The position numbers and the translations under genes are program-made. The notes under the pieces were generated by a model. The model worked only from the letters and a program-made list of their open reading frames with translations, was not told where the DNA came from and searched no databases. Shown in pieces: positions 8,059 through 16,234 of a stretch of 64,000 nucleotides of DNA (positions are counted from its first letter, which is position 1; the number at the start of each line of letters is the position of its first letter). The DNA comes from Methylobacterium currus (lineage in GTDB: Bacteria; Pseudomonadota; Alphaproteobacteria; Rhizobiales; Beijerinckiaceae): assembly GCF_003058325.1 (NCBI RefSeq), contig NZ_CP028843.1, positions 921,501 to 985,500 of the forward strand. Reading direction: 5' to 3'.

Positions 8059-9156
8059 ATGCGTGAACCGAACGCGGTCGATTTCTGGCGCGGCATCGCC
8101 CTGATCACGATCTTCATCAATCACATCCCGGGCAACGTCTTCCAGAACTACACCTATTCCCAGTACGGGATCTCGGACGCGGCCGAGCTGTTCGTGTTCC
8201 TGGCCGGCTGGTCGATCGGCATCGCCACACGCGGGCGCGACGGGGTGCCGGAGCCGGCAGGTCGCACGGTGCTGCGTCTGCTCTCGCGCATGGTCGAGGT
8301 GTATCGCGCCCAGCTCGTCATCACCGCCATCGCGCTGGCGATGCTGGCGGGTGCGGCCCTCTACCTCGACAACCCGCTGCTGGTGGAGTGGCACAATGCC
8401 GGGCCGATCTTCAGCGACCCGATCCAGGCCACCGTCGGCTGGGTGACGCTGCTGCACCAGCTCGGCTTCTTCAACATCCTGCCGCTCTACGTCGTGCTGC
8501 TCGGCCTGGCGCCCGCCTTCGTGCTCCTGTCGCGGGTGCATCTCGGCCTCGCGATCGGGATCTCGATCCTGCTCTACGCCGTCAGCCTGGTCTTCGAGAT
8601 CAACATCCCGAGCTGGCCGATGGAGGGGCACTGGTTCTTCAACCCGCTGTGCTGGCAATTGCTGCTGGTGCTCGGCTTCGCGGCGCATGAGTGGCGGCGC
8701 AGCTCGGAGCGGTTCCTGGCCTGGCGCCGCAGGCTGATGCCGCTCGGCATCGTCATCGTGCTCGTCGGCGCGGTCCTGTCCTGGTTCAACCTGCGGCCCG
8801 ACCCGCTGGCGGTGCCGGAGCCGCGGCTCCTGTTCATCTTCGACAAGTCCTACCTGTCGCCGGCCCGTCTGGTGCACTTCCTCGGCGTGCTCCTCGCCTT
8901 CCAGGCGGTGTTCGGCCTCGTCCAGCCACGGGCGCGCTGGCTCACGCGGCAGCTCGCCGGCCTCGGCCGAAACTCGCTCGCGGTGTTCTCGGTCGGTTCG
9001 GTCGCCAGCCTCGGTGCACAACTGATTCGTTTCTGGAGCGGGGGAGGTTTCGCGACGGACATATTTGTCGTAGGGTGCGGGTTGGCTTCTCTCTCCTTCA
9101 CGGCATGGTTCGTCGAATGGCGCTCTCGCTCTCCCCGGCCCTCCTCGGCGGCGTGA
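8059..9156 (+). CDS. opgC: OpgC-type membrane acyltransferase
   Basis: An integral membrane protein of 365 residues and about ten hydrophobic helices. It starts MREPNAVDFWRGIALITIFINHIPGN, the OpgC/acyltransferase-3-like opening with an early conserved His (FINHIPG). OpgC proteins transfer succinyl groups from the cytosol to periplasmic glucans. That role is known for the family, but the substrate here is an inference. A purine-rich ribosome-binding site (aaaggga) lies about 14 bases upstream. The last ~50 bases overlap the start of an exported SGNH hydrolase gene in another frame, so the pair is probably co-expressed and functionally linked. Confidence 0.85.
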   Translation: MREPNAVDFWRGIALITIFINHIPGNVFQNYTYSQYGISDAAELFVFLAGWSIGIATRGRDGVPEPAGRTVLRLLSRMVEVYRAQLVITAIALAMLAGAALYLDNPLLVEWHNAGPIFSDPIQATVGWVTLLHQLGFFNILPLYVVLLGLAPAFVLLSRVHLGLAIGISILLYAVSLVFEINIPSWPMEGHWFFNPLCWQLLLVLGFAAHEWRRSSERFLAWRRRLMPLGIVIVLVGAVLSWFNLRPDPLAVPEPRLLFIFDKSYLSPARLVHFLGVLLAFQAVFGLVQPRARWLTRQLAGLGRNSLAVFSVGSVASLGAQLIRFWSGGGFATDIFVVGCGLASLSFTAWFVEWRSRSPRPSSAA

Positions 9157-10025
9157 GCCTCGCCATGGCGTCGTGCCTCGGCTTCGCCGTGCAGGCGCAG
9201 TCGACGACGCCGCAACCGGCCCAGGTTCAGCCGGCGCCCGTCCCGCCCCAGCCGGCCCTTGCCGAGATCCCGGCGCTCCAGGCCACCGCGCCGAGCCCGG
9301 ACGCGCCCGATCCGAGCCTCTCCCCGGAATGCCGGGTGCCGGGCTCCAAGCTCTACACGCTGGCCAAGCTCAAGGCGGTGAAGAAAGCCCTGCGCGAGCA
9401 CCGTGCCGTCCAGGTCCTGACCATCGGCTCCAATTCCGGGGGGCTCGGCACCGCCGCCACCTACCCGGTGCGCCTCGAAGACGCGCTGACCCGCTCCCTG
9501 CCCGACATCGAGGTGACGGTGGAGAGCCGCGGCGTCTCCGGCGAGATCGCCTTCGGGGCGGCCGAGCGCCTGCGCAACCAGGTGGCGGAGATCGAGCCCG
9601 ACCTCGTGGTCTGGCAGGTCGGCGGCAACGACGCGCTTGCCCGCGTCGACATCGAGGACTTTTCGCAGTCCCTCGCCGAGACCGTGGCCTGGATCAAGTC
9701 CCACGGCATCGACGTGGTGCTGGTGGATCCCCAATACACCGCGAGCCTCGCCAAGGACGATTACTACCGCCAGTTCGTCCAGGCGATCCAGAAAGTCGCC
9801 GAGCGCGAGCAGGTGCCGCTGGTCCAGCGCTACGAGGCGATGCGCTACCTCGCCACGCGGGCGATCAGCGCCCTCAAGGGCGACACGGCGCAGTCCGGCG
9901 CGGGCTTCCGCCTGGCCGATCTCGGCTATCGCTGCATGGCCGAGCATGTCACCCGGGCGATCACCGTCTCGCTGCTCCAGCCCGACGTGGCACCGGTGCC
10001 GGTGACGCCGGTACCGGCCAACTGA
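9105..10025 (+). CDS. Exported SGNH/GDSL-type hydrolase
   Basis: A 306-residue protein with an N-terminal signal sequence (MVRRMALSLSPALLGGVSLAMASCLGFAVQAQ) and then a Gln/Pro/Ala-rich linker. Block I is VLTIGSNSGGLGT, with the nucleophile Ser in place of the classical GDS. The Asn-bearing block is VVWQVGGNDAL, and the C-terminal LGYRCMAEHV supplies a candidate catalytic His. The fold suggests an esterase or acyl transferase acting in the periplasm. The start lies inside opgC (ATG 9105, alternatively 9117). A separate SGNH protein next to an acyltransferase-3-like protein mirrors the fused AT3-SGNH arrangement, which supports a shared acylation role. Confidence 0.82.
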   Translation: MVRRMALSLSPALLGGVSLAMASCLGFAVQAQSTTPQPAQVQPAPVPPQPALAEIPALQATAPSPDAPDPSLSPECRVPGSKLYTLAKLKAVKKALREHRAVQVLTIGSNSGGLGTAATYPVRLEDALTRSLPDIEVTVESRGVSGEIAFGAAERLRNQVAEIEPDLVVWQVGGNDALARVDIEDFSQSLAETVAWIKSHGIDVVLVDPQYTASLAKDDYYRQFVQAIQKVAEREQVPLVQRYEAMRYLATRAISALKGDTAQSGAGFRLADLGYRCMAEHVTRAITVSLLQPDVAPVPVTPVPAN

Positions 10026-10240
10026 ACCGCCGCGTCGCCACCTTTCTTCACACCCGCCACGTCAATCCGGGGCCGCGCCGCGGAACCCGGAATCCGGACA
10101 CTCAGGTGATCCAGGATGACGCGGAACGCGATCCGCCTATTTCCGGAAAGCCTGCGGCTCCGGATCCCGAGCTCCGCGACGCGGACCCGGAACGACGTCA
10201 CGGATGGCACCAACGTCGAGAGAAGGCAGGACAAGAAGCA

Positions 10241-11179
10241 ATGCCAAAACCCTGGCTGATCGCCGCCGCCTGCATCGCTCTCCTCGCCGTGCCCCCCGCC
10301 TCCCACGCCGCTGAACCCCTGCGCCTCGTCCTCGCCACCGCGACGCCCGGGGGCGGGTTTCCGGCCTATGGCGAGGCGCTGGCGGCGGCGATCCGGGAGG
10401 TGGATCCGGACCTCACCCTGGAGCTGCGCGCCAGCAAGGGTTCGACCGAGAACCTCGTGCTCCTGCGCGACGGTCAGGTCGATCTCGGCCTCGTCCAGGG
10501 CGAGTACGCCTACGAGGCGCTGTCCGCGCAAGGCACGCCCCCGGCCGTGACGGTGGTCGCGCCGGTCTACGCGGCACCGGGCCTGTTCGTGCTGCCGGCC
10601 GAGAGCCCGGTGCGCGGCATCGACGACCTGCGCGGCAAGCCGGTCGCCCTCGGCACGCGGAGTTCCGGCCTCACCGCCATGGGCCGGACCATCCTGCGCG
10701 GATCGGGCATCGACCCCGAGCACGACATCCGCCCGATCCTCCTCGACCATGCCGGCGACGGCCCGGCGATGGTGCGGGACGGACGGGCCGCGGCCCTGTT
10801 CGGCGGCGGCACCGGCTGGCCGGGCTTCCTGGCGATGGCCGAGGCACCGGGCGGCGCCCGCTTCCTCGGCCCCTCGGCGGCGGCGCTTCCCGCGATCCTG
10901 GCGGCGAGCCCGTCCCTGCGGCGCATCACCGTCCCGCCCGGCACCTTCCCGGGCCAGGATCAGGCGATCGAGACGGTGGGGTCGTGGAGCTTCATCCTCG
11001 GCAAGCCCGGCCTCGACCCGGCCTCCGCCGCCCGTCTCGTCGCGGCGATCGACAAGGCGAAGCCGGCCCTCGCCCGGCGCCTGGCGCATGAGCGGCCGAG
11101 CGATCCCCGCGATCTCGCGGAAGCGGTTCCGGCTTCGTGGCTCCACCCCGCCACGGCGGCCTTCCTGCGCGGCGAGTAG
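10241..11179 (+). CDS. TAXI-family TRAP transporter solute-binding protein
   Basis: A periplasmic binding protein of 312 residues with a signal peptide ending near ASHAA, followed by LRLVLATATPGGGFPAYGEALAAAIRE. This is the start typical of TAXI-type TRAP receptors, and the middle shows GQVDLGLVQGEYAYEAL and the family's VRGIDDLRGKPVALGTRSSGLTAMGRTIL. These receptors usually feed a fused DctQM permease, but no permease is adjacent, so this is an orphan receptor. The ATG at 10241 has an aggacaagaag purine tract just upstream. The ligand is unknown. Confidence 0.88.
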   Translation: MPKPWLIAAACIALLAVPPASHAAEPLRLVLATATPGGGFPAYGEALAAAIREVDPDLTLELRASKGSTENLVLLRDGQVDLGLVQGEYAYEALSAQGTPPAVTVVAPVYAAPGLFVLPAESPVRGIDDLRGKPVALGTRSSGLTAMGRTILRGSGIDPEHDIRPILLDHAGDGPAMVRDGRAAALFGGGTGWPGFLAMAEAPGGARFLGPSAAALPAILAASPSLRRITVPPGTFPGQDQAIETVGSWSFILGKPGLDPASAARLVAAIDKAKPALARRLAHERPSDPRDLAEAVPASWLHPATAAFLRGE

Positions 11180-11296
11180 GCCACGGTCGCATCATCGGCC
11201 GGTGTGTTCCCGTGGACACATAGTCTGAAACGTTATTACAGTGCGTTTCCAAGTGTTGCTCCCCGGCGGGCGGCCTGCCATGGATGCGGCCGCCAA

Positions 11297-11487
11297 GGTT
11301 CCCCGGGTGCGAGCCCGCGGGTGAAGAGGGAACTCGGTGAGCCGTTCGGATGCGCAGGTATCCGCGGCGAGGCCGAGGCTGCCCCCGCAACTGTGAGCGG
11401 AGAGGTTCCGCCGCCGATGGCCACTGATGCTCCGACACCGGGAAGGCCGGCGGGACCGATGATCCGCGAGCCAGGAGACCTGCCTTG
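11297..11487 (+). promoter_or_regulatory. Cobalamin riboswitch
   Basis: The leader shows the ordered conserved boxes of the adenosylcobalamin element: gcccccgcaactgt at 11381-11394, gccactg at 11420-11426, gggaaggc at 11440-11447 and the B12-box type ccaggagacctgcc at 11471-11484. The 5' part (gggtgcgagcccgcgggtgaagagggaa) fits the P2/P3 start. It lies about 135 bp upstream of the TonB-dependent receptor start on the same strand. Repression of that operon by cobalamin is inferred. Confidence 0.93.
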
Positions 11488-11619
11488 AGCCTGCGCCGTC
11501 CGGCGCGGTCACGTCCTGCGGGCGGTGCGGCCCCCGGGGGAGCGCTCGGGCTGTCCGCCGCGTGGCCGCGCGGGCGCCGCCTGCTGCTCGCCCGGAACGC
11601 GCCGCACGGCAACCATCGA

Positions 11620-13824
11620 GTGCGCTCCGTGAGAACCCGTCCGCCGCTCCACCGTCCCCGATCCGGCCCGCGCCCGATGCCCGTCCTGGCGACCGCCCTG
11701 GGCTTCAGCCTCGCGGTCAGCGCCGCGCAGGCACAGGAGACGATCGCCCTCGACGAGGTCGTGGTGGAGGGCCCGCGTCCGTCCGGGCCGGCGCTCCCGG
11801 CGCTCTCCTCCGCGGCTGCTGGCACGATCGGGCTCATCGGTCCCACCCCGGGCTTCCGCGGCGACCGGGCCGTCAGCGCGACGCGGACCGACACGCCGCA
11901 GCGCGACGTGCCGCAGGTCGTCACCGTCGCCCCGCGCGAGGTCATCACCGATCTCGCCGCCACGCGCGTCGACCAGGTCTTCACCTACACGCCCGGCGTC
12001 GCCCAGCAGAACAATTTCGGCGGCCTGTCGGTGTTCAGCTACGCCATCCGCGGCGTGACCACCTCCGAGTTGTACAAGAACGGCTTTCCCCTCAACCGCG
12101 GCTACCCGCCCCCGCCCGACGCCCAGAACGTCGAACGGATCGAGGTGCTCAAGGGCCCCGGCGGCGGCCTGTTCGGGCGCAGCGACCCCGGCGGCCTGAT
12201 CAACATCATCACCAAGCAGCCGACGCGCGAGCGCTTCGTCGAGATGGGCAGGCTGTGGGGCTCGTTCGGGCAGGTCCGCGGCACGGTCGATTCCGGAGGC
12301 AGCCTCAACGAGGACGGCACGCTCCTCTACCGCTTCAACCTCGCGGCCGGACGCCAGGACAGTTTTCGCGATTTCGTCGACGGCGACCGGCTCCTGGTCG
12401 CGCCGGTGGTGAGCTGGCAGGTCACGCCCGACACGAAGGTCACCGTCGAGACCGAGTTCCTGCGCAACCGCACCGTGTTCGACCGCGGCGTCATCGCCAT
12501 CGACAAGCAACTCGGCTTCCTGCCGATCTCGCGCTTCCTCGGCGAGCCGGGCCAGAGCATCCATCAAGCGTCCGACTCGATGCAGGTCCGGATCGATCAC
12601 CGTTTCGATGCCGACTGGCAGATGCGGCTCGCCACCTATTTCAACACCGGAAGCCTCGTCGGCGAAGCGGCCGAGATTCGCGCCATCGCGGCCGACAACC
12701 GCACCGTCTCGCGCGACCGCAATTTTCGCGATTACCGCTGGGACGTGGCCATCGGCCAGGCCGAACTGGTCGGACGCTTCGACACCGCCGGGATCGGCCA
12801 CACCCTGCTCCTCGGCGTCGAGCGCGAGAGCACCGACAGCCGCACGGTCTACCTGCGCTCCAACGTCCGCACCAACCCCTACGCGATCGACATCTATGAT
12901 CCACGTTACGGCCAGCCGCCGCCGCCGTACACGATCCCGCGCAACAACATCGAGCACATCACCAACACCGCGCTCTACGCGCAGGATCAGCTCGTTCTGT
13001 CGCCGGAATGGAAGGCGCTCGTCGGCGTGCGGTTCGACATCTTCGAGGATTCGTTCCGCGAACGGGTTCCGCGCAGCCAAGCCGACCAGAGCTGGGCCGC
13101 CGCCTCGCCACGGGCCGGCCTCGTCTACCAGCCGCTCCCGGAACTCGCGCTCTACGCCAATGTCGGCACCAGCTTCCGGCCGAATATCGGCCCGGATGCC
13201 GCCGCCGCATCGCCCGGCCGGCCGGTCGAACCCGAGACCGGCCTCGGCTACGAGATCGGCACGAAGCTCGACCTGTTCGGGGGAGCGTTGAGCCTCACCG
13301 GCGCCGCCTTCCGGGTCGAGCGCCAGAACGTGCTCACCCCCGATCCGCGCAACAGCGGCTTCTCCATCGCGGCGGGCGCGGTGCGCAGCCAGGGCTTCGA
13401 GTTCACGGCGGCCGGTCAGATCACGCCGGAGATCAAGCTCCTAGCCGGCTACGTCTTCGCCGACGCCGTTGTCACCAAGGACAATCTCCTCCCGGTTGGT
13501 GCGGCACTCATCAACGTGCCGCGCCACTCGGGCAGCCTGCTCGCGGTGCACGAGGTGCAGGAGGGCCCCTGGAAAGGCCTTGGACTCGGCGGCGGCGTGC
13601 GCGCCGTCGGCGAGCGGGCGGGCGACGCCGCCGGCAGCGGCTTCCGGCTGCCAAGCACCATCGCGGTCGATGCGCTCGCCTATTACCGCTGGGAAAATGT
13701 CCGGTTCGGCCTGAACGTCGAGAACGTGTTCGACACCACGTATTACGAAAGCTCGCTCAGCGCGTTCCGGGTCTATCCGGGGGCGCCGCGCCGGTTCACC
13801 GGCACCCTGTCGGTGCGATTCTGA
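11620..13824 (+). CDS. TonB-dependent receptor (siderophore-type), riboswitch controlled
   Basis: An outer-membrane TonB-dependent receptor of about 734 residues. After a signal peptide (cleavage near AAQAQ) comes a TonB-box-like ETIALDEVVVEG. The plug domain includes VDQVFTYTPGVAQQNNFGG and the IEVLKGPGGGLFGRSDPGGLINIITKQP region, and the barrel ends in the expected terminal Phe (TLSVRF). The sequence resembles ferrisiderophore receptors more than BtuB, yet it follows a cobalamin riboswitch, so the ligand may be a corrinoid. The GTG at 11620 gives a basic n-region to the signal peptide. ATG 11677 is the alternative. The stop overlaps the next start (TGATG-type), giving translational coupling. 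Confidence 0.9.
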   Translation: MRSVRTRPPLHRPRSGPRPMPVLATALGFSLAVSAAQAQETIALDEVVVEGPRPSGPALPALSSAAAGTIGLIGPTPGFRGDRAVSATRTDTPQRDVPQVVTVAPREVITDLAATRVDQVFTYTPGVAQQNNFGGLSVFSYAIRGVTTSELYKNGFPLNRGYPPPPDAQNVERIEVLKGPGGGLFGRSDPGGLINIITKQPTRERFVEMGRLWGSFGQVRGTVDSGGSLNEDGTLLYRFNLAAGRQDSFRDFVDGDRLLVAPVVSWQVTPDTKVTVETEFLRNRTVFDRGVIAIDKQLGFLPISRFLGEPGQSIHQASDSMQVRIDHRFDADWQMRLATYFNTGSLVGEAAEIRAIAADNRTVSRDRNFRDYRWDVAIGQAELVGRFDTAGIGHTLLLGVERESTDSRTVYLRSNVRTNPYAIDIYDPRYGQPPPPYTIPRNNIEHITNTALYAQDQLVLSPEWKALVGVRFDIFEDSFRERVPRSQADQSWAAASPRAGLVYQPLPELALYANVGTSFRPNIGPDAAAASPGRPVEPETGLGYEIGTKLDLFGGALSLTGAAFRVERQNVLTPDPRNSGFSIAAGAVRSQGFEFTAAGQITPEIKLLAGYVFADAVVTKDNLLPVGAALINVPRHSGSLLAVHEVQEGPWKGLGLGGGVRAVGERAGDAAGSGFRLPSTIAVDALAYYRWENVRFGLNVENVFDTTYYESSLSAFRVYPGAPRRFTGTLSVRF

Positions 13825-14084
13825 TGGCAGCGTTCCTCCGCAAGGGCGATGCCGGCCGCAAGGGCGATGCCGGCCGCGATGCCGCCGCCGCCCGCGCCCG
13901 GCGCTACCGCCAGGGCCTCGCGCCGGTCCTGGCTCTCCTCGCCGCCGAGGCCGGCAGCACGCCCGAGGGCATCGCCGCCTCCTTGACCCGGCGCGGGGTG
14001 CGCAAGCCCCGCGGCGGCCGGGTCTGGACGCCGCCGGACGTGCGCCGGCTCCTCTCCCGGCTCGCCGCCGAGACCGGGTCATGA
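13824..14084 (+). CDS. Small basic protein resembling a serine-recombinase tail
   Basis: An 86-residue, Arg/Ala-rich protein with no signal peptide. The second half (IAASLTRRGVRKPRGGRVWTPPDVRRLLSRLAAE) strongly resembles the C-terminal DNA-contact helix region of large serine recombinases, where a 'new rule with a printed template' motif such as LNxRGxxTPRGGxW is followed by a helix. No catalytic domain is present. The N-terminus contains an 18-bp tandem repeat giving RKGDAG twice. It overlaps the TonB receptor stop by one base and the DUF1624 start by four bases, so it is co-translated with both. The function is unknown. A DNA- or RNA-binding accessory role is only a guess. Confidence 0.78.
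   Translation: MAAFLRKGDAGRKGDAGRDAAAARARRYRQGLAPVLALLAAEAGSTPEGIAASLTRRGVRKPRGGRVWTPPDVRRLLSRLAAETGS
13839..13883 (+). repeat. 18-bp in-frame tandem repeat (RKGDAG)
   Basis: Two exact 18-bp units, cgcaagggcgatgccggc, plus a partial third at the 5' end of the small basic protein gene. Confidence 0.85.
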
Positions 14085-15220
14085 CGGCACAGGGCACACC
14101 CTCCCCGCGCATCGGAGCGATCGATGCCTTGCGCGGCCTCGTCATGCTCCTGATGCTGGTCGACCACGCGCGGGAGACCTTCTTCCTGCACGCCCAGGTC
14201 CGCGACCCGATGGATCTCGCGGTCACCGCCCCCGACCTGGTGGTGACGCGGCTGACCTCGCATCTCTGCGCGCCGGTCTTCCTGTTGCTCACCGGGCTCT
14301 CGGCCCGCCTCTATGCCGGCAAGCACGGCACGGGTGCGGCGTCGCGCTTCCTCCTCACCCGCGGCCTGTTCCTGATCCTGCTCGAGGTCACGCTCGTGAA
14401 CCTCGCCTGGACCGGCCGGCTCCTGCCGCCGGTCCTCTACCTGCAGGTGATCTGGGCGATCGGGCTCAGCATGGTCGCGCTCGCGGGCCTGATGCGGCTG
14501 CCGCAATGGGCGCTGGCGACGGTCGCGCTCCTGATCATGCTCGGGCACAACCTCCTCGACGGGATCGTGCTCGCGCCGGGCCAGGCAGGCTACACGCTGT
14601 GGTCGATCCTGCACCAGCGCGGCCTCCTCGACCTGCCCTGGGGTGTGGCCCGCACCTCCTATCCGGTGCTGCCCTGGATCGGCGTCGCGGCGGCGGGCTA
14701 CGCCCTCGGACCGTGGTTCTCCCTCGATCCCGCCCCCCGGCGGCGCCGGCTCCTCGCCCTCGGGGCCGCGGCCCTTGCGCTCTTCCTGGTGCTGCGGGGG
14801 CTCAACGGCTATGGCGAGCCGGTGCCGTGGCAGGCCGGCCCGACCATGGGGGCGACGGTCCTGTCGTTCCTGAACCTCACCAAGTATCCGCCCTCGGCCG
14901 ACTTCCTGCTGCTGACGCTCGGCCTCGGGCTCTGGCTCCTCGCCCTGTTCGAGGCGGTGCCGGCCGGGCGCCTCGCCTGGCTGCGGGTGTTCGGAGGCGC
15001 ACCGTTGTTCTTCTATCTCGTCCATCTCTGGCTGCTGCGCGGGCTCTCTCACCTCGCTCTGGCGCTCGGCCTCGCAGGCGCTTCCGGCCGGATCGAGGCC
15101 GGTGCCCCGGCGCAGCTCTGGATGATCGCGGCGCTGATCAGCCTGCCGCTCTTTGCCGCCTGCCGCTGGATGGTGGGCCTGAAGCGGCGGGGGCGGCATC
15201 CCCTGCTGAGCTACCTGTGA
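14081..15220 (+). CDS. DUF1624 / heparan-alpha-glucosaminide N-acetyltransferase-like membrane protein
   Basis: A 379-residue polytopic membrane protein with about ten hydrophobic segments. It opens IGAIDALRGLVMLLMLVDHARETFFL, the DUF1624/acyltransferase signature in which the D-x-x-R and the D-H are conserved, followed by SHLCAPVFLLLTGLSARLY. Relatives transfer acetyl groups across membranes to sugars, but the target here is unknown. The ATGA overlap with the preceding small gene, itself overlapping the TonB receptor, places this enzyme under the cobalamin riboswitch. The gene is complete and followed by a 468-bp gap. Confidence 0.85.
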   Translation: MTAQGTPSPRIGAIDALRGLVMLLMLVDHARETFFLHAQVRDPMDLAVTAPDLVVTRLTSHLCAPVFLLLTGLSARLYAGKHGTGAASRFLLTRGLFLILLEVTLVNLAWTGRLLPPVLYLQVIWAIGLSMVALAGLMRLPQWALATVALLIMLGHNLLDGIVLAPGQAGYTLWSILHQRGLLDLPWGVARTSYPVLPWIGVAAAGYALGPWFSLDPAPRRRRLLALGAAALALFLVLRGLNGYGEPVPWQAGPTMGATVLSFLNLTKYPPSADFLLLTLGLGLWLLALFEAVPAGRLAWLRVFGGAPLFFYLVHLWLLRGLSHLALALGLAGASGRIEAGAPAQLWMIAALISLPLFAACRWMVGLKRRGRHPLLSYL

Positions 15221-15632
15221 CGACGCGAACGAACCGTCGCTGCCGCGTGCTGTGGCGTTGATCTGGGACTGTCCGTCGTGGTCGACCTGCGCCGTCGGCA
15301 GGCTCGTGGTCGAGAGCCAGAGCGCGGGCAGAAGGACCGATAAGCGGGGGAGCAGAGTCAGGCCGCGATCATGCCTGTTGTTGCATCGACGCGCCCGCGC
15401 GCGGGGCAGGACGGGGATGTCCGCTGGTCGAACGCGCGGTCGCGGTGCTTGATGGCCGGCCCGTTCGGCATGTTTCTCATCTATGGCTAGGACGCCACAA
15501 AAAGCCGCCTCATCCGCGATTCCGGCAGTCTATCCGCGTGCCGCGCGTGAATGCAGCCGCATCCTTCGGATCGTTCCCGAGCAGAAGCATTTTTCGGCAG
15601 GCTATTCGATGCGTCATGCCATCAGAAAGGCT
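15221..15632. other. Gap without a recognised gene
   Basis: Between the DUF1624 gene and the promoter of the small secreted protein lie about 410 bp with slightly lower GC. Short frames exist but none shows a ribosome-binding site or a family match. No RNA gene or clear hairpin was seen. Confidence 0.5.
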
Positions 15633-15657
15633 GGAACCCACCTGCCGCGCCGACGTT
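15633..15657 (+). promoter_or_regulatory. EcfG-type general-stress promoter
   Basis: GGAAC (15633-15637), a 16-base spacer, then CGTT (15654-15657) match the alphaproteobacterial EcfG consensus GGAAC-N16/17-CGTT. It lies about 30 bp upstream of the ATG of the small secreted protein, on the right strand. Regulation through the PhyR-NepR-EcfG cascade is inferred. Confidence 0.65.
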
Positions 15658-15688
15658 GTTAACCCCAGATGAACTGAGGAGATCACCC

Positions 15689-15934
15689 ATGCGGACAGTC
15701 TTCACCGCCGGCGCGGCTGCGATCATCCTGGCCGGGTTCTCGGCTTCGGCGATGGCCGAGGAGACCACCGTGATCCATCGCGACCGGGCGCCGGGCATCG
15801 CGGTCGAGCATCGCGAGGGCATCGTCGAGCACCGCGACATCACCACCGGCAGCGTCGATTGCGGCTCCAAGACCGTCCACAAGGAGGACGGGATGGGCAA
15901 TTCCAAGACCGTTCACAAGGAAGGCTGCAACTGA
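15689..15934 (+). CDS. Small secreted stress-type protein
   Basis: An 81-residue protein with a signal peptide (MRTVFTAGAAAIILAGFSASAMA) and a mature part of about 58 residues. The mature part carries a partial repeat, SKTVHKEDG and SKTVHKEGC, and has Cys near both ends of it, so a disulfide is possible in the periplasm. There is a good ribosome-binding site (gaggag) about 8 bases before the ATG. An EcfG-type promoter precedes it, suggesting induction by general stress. Function unknown. The gene is isolated from its neighbours. Confidence 0.85.
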   Translation: MRTVFTAGAAAIILAGFSASAMAEETTVIHRDRAPGIAVEHREGIVEHRDITTGSVDCGSKTVHKEDGMGNSKTVHKEGCN

Positions 15935-15999
15935 CGTCTCGCGCCTTCAGGCGTGATCGGCAGCGGACCGCCCGGCGGACCGCTGTCACCCCGGACGGC

Positions 16000-16197
16000 T
16001 CAAGGGAGGGCGACGATCTCGCTTTCCCGAACGGCGCGCTCGCCCATCCGCGAGCGGATGCGATAGGCGGCTTCCCCGTTGCGATCCTCCGGCATCAGCC
16101 GCACGACCTCGAAGGCATCCATGTCGCTGGCATGGCTGTCGGACGATCCGGATCGCAGCATCCGCACGCGCTGATTCAGCTTGAACTTATGTGACAT
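16000..16197 (-). CDS. Small conserved-looking protein, unknown function
   Basis: A 65-residue cytosolic protein beginning MSHKFKLNQRVRMLRSG and ending AAYRIRSRMGERAVRESEIVALP. The pattern (a short basic strand, then VVRLMPEDRNGEAAYRIRS, then a final acidic strand) looks like a small beta-barrel of the SH3/KOW-like type, which is a structural guess only. The ATG has a strong ribosome-binding site (AGAAGGAG). The longer open frame upstream of this ATG is not protein-like. It is the most downstream gene of a minus-strand set with the DUF6481 gene. Confidence 0.82.
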   Translation of the reverse strand: MSHKFKLNQRVRMLRSGSSDSHASDMDAFEVVRLMPEDRNGEAAYRIRSRMGERAVRESEIVALP

Positions 16198-16234
16198 CGG
16201 CCACTCCTTCTGACACGCGGCGCTGCAGGGTGGG

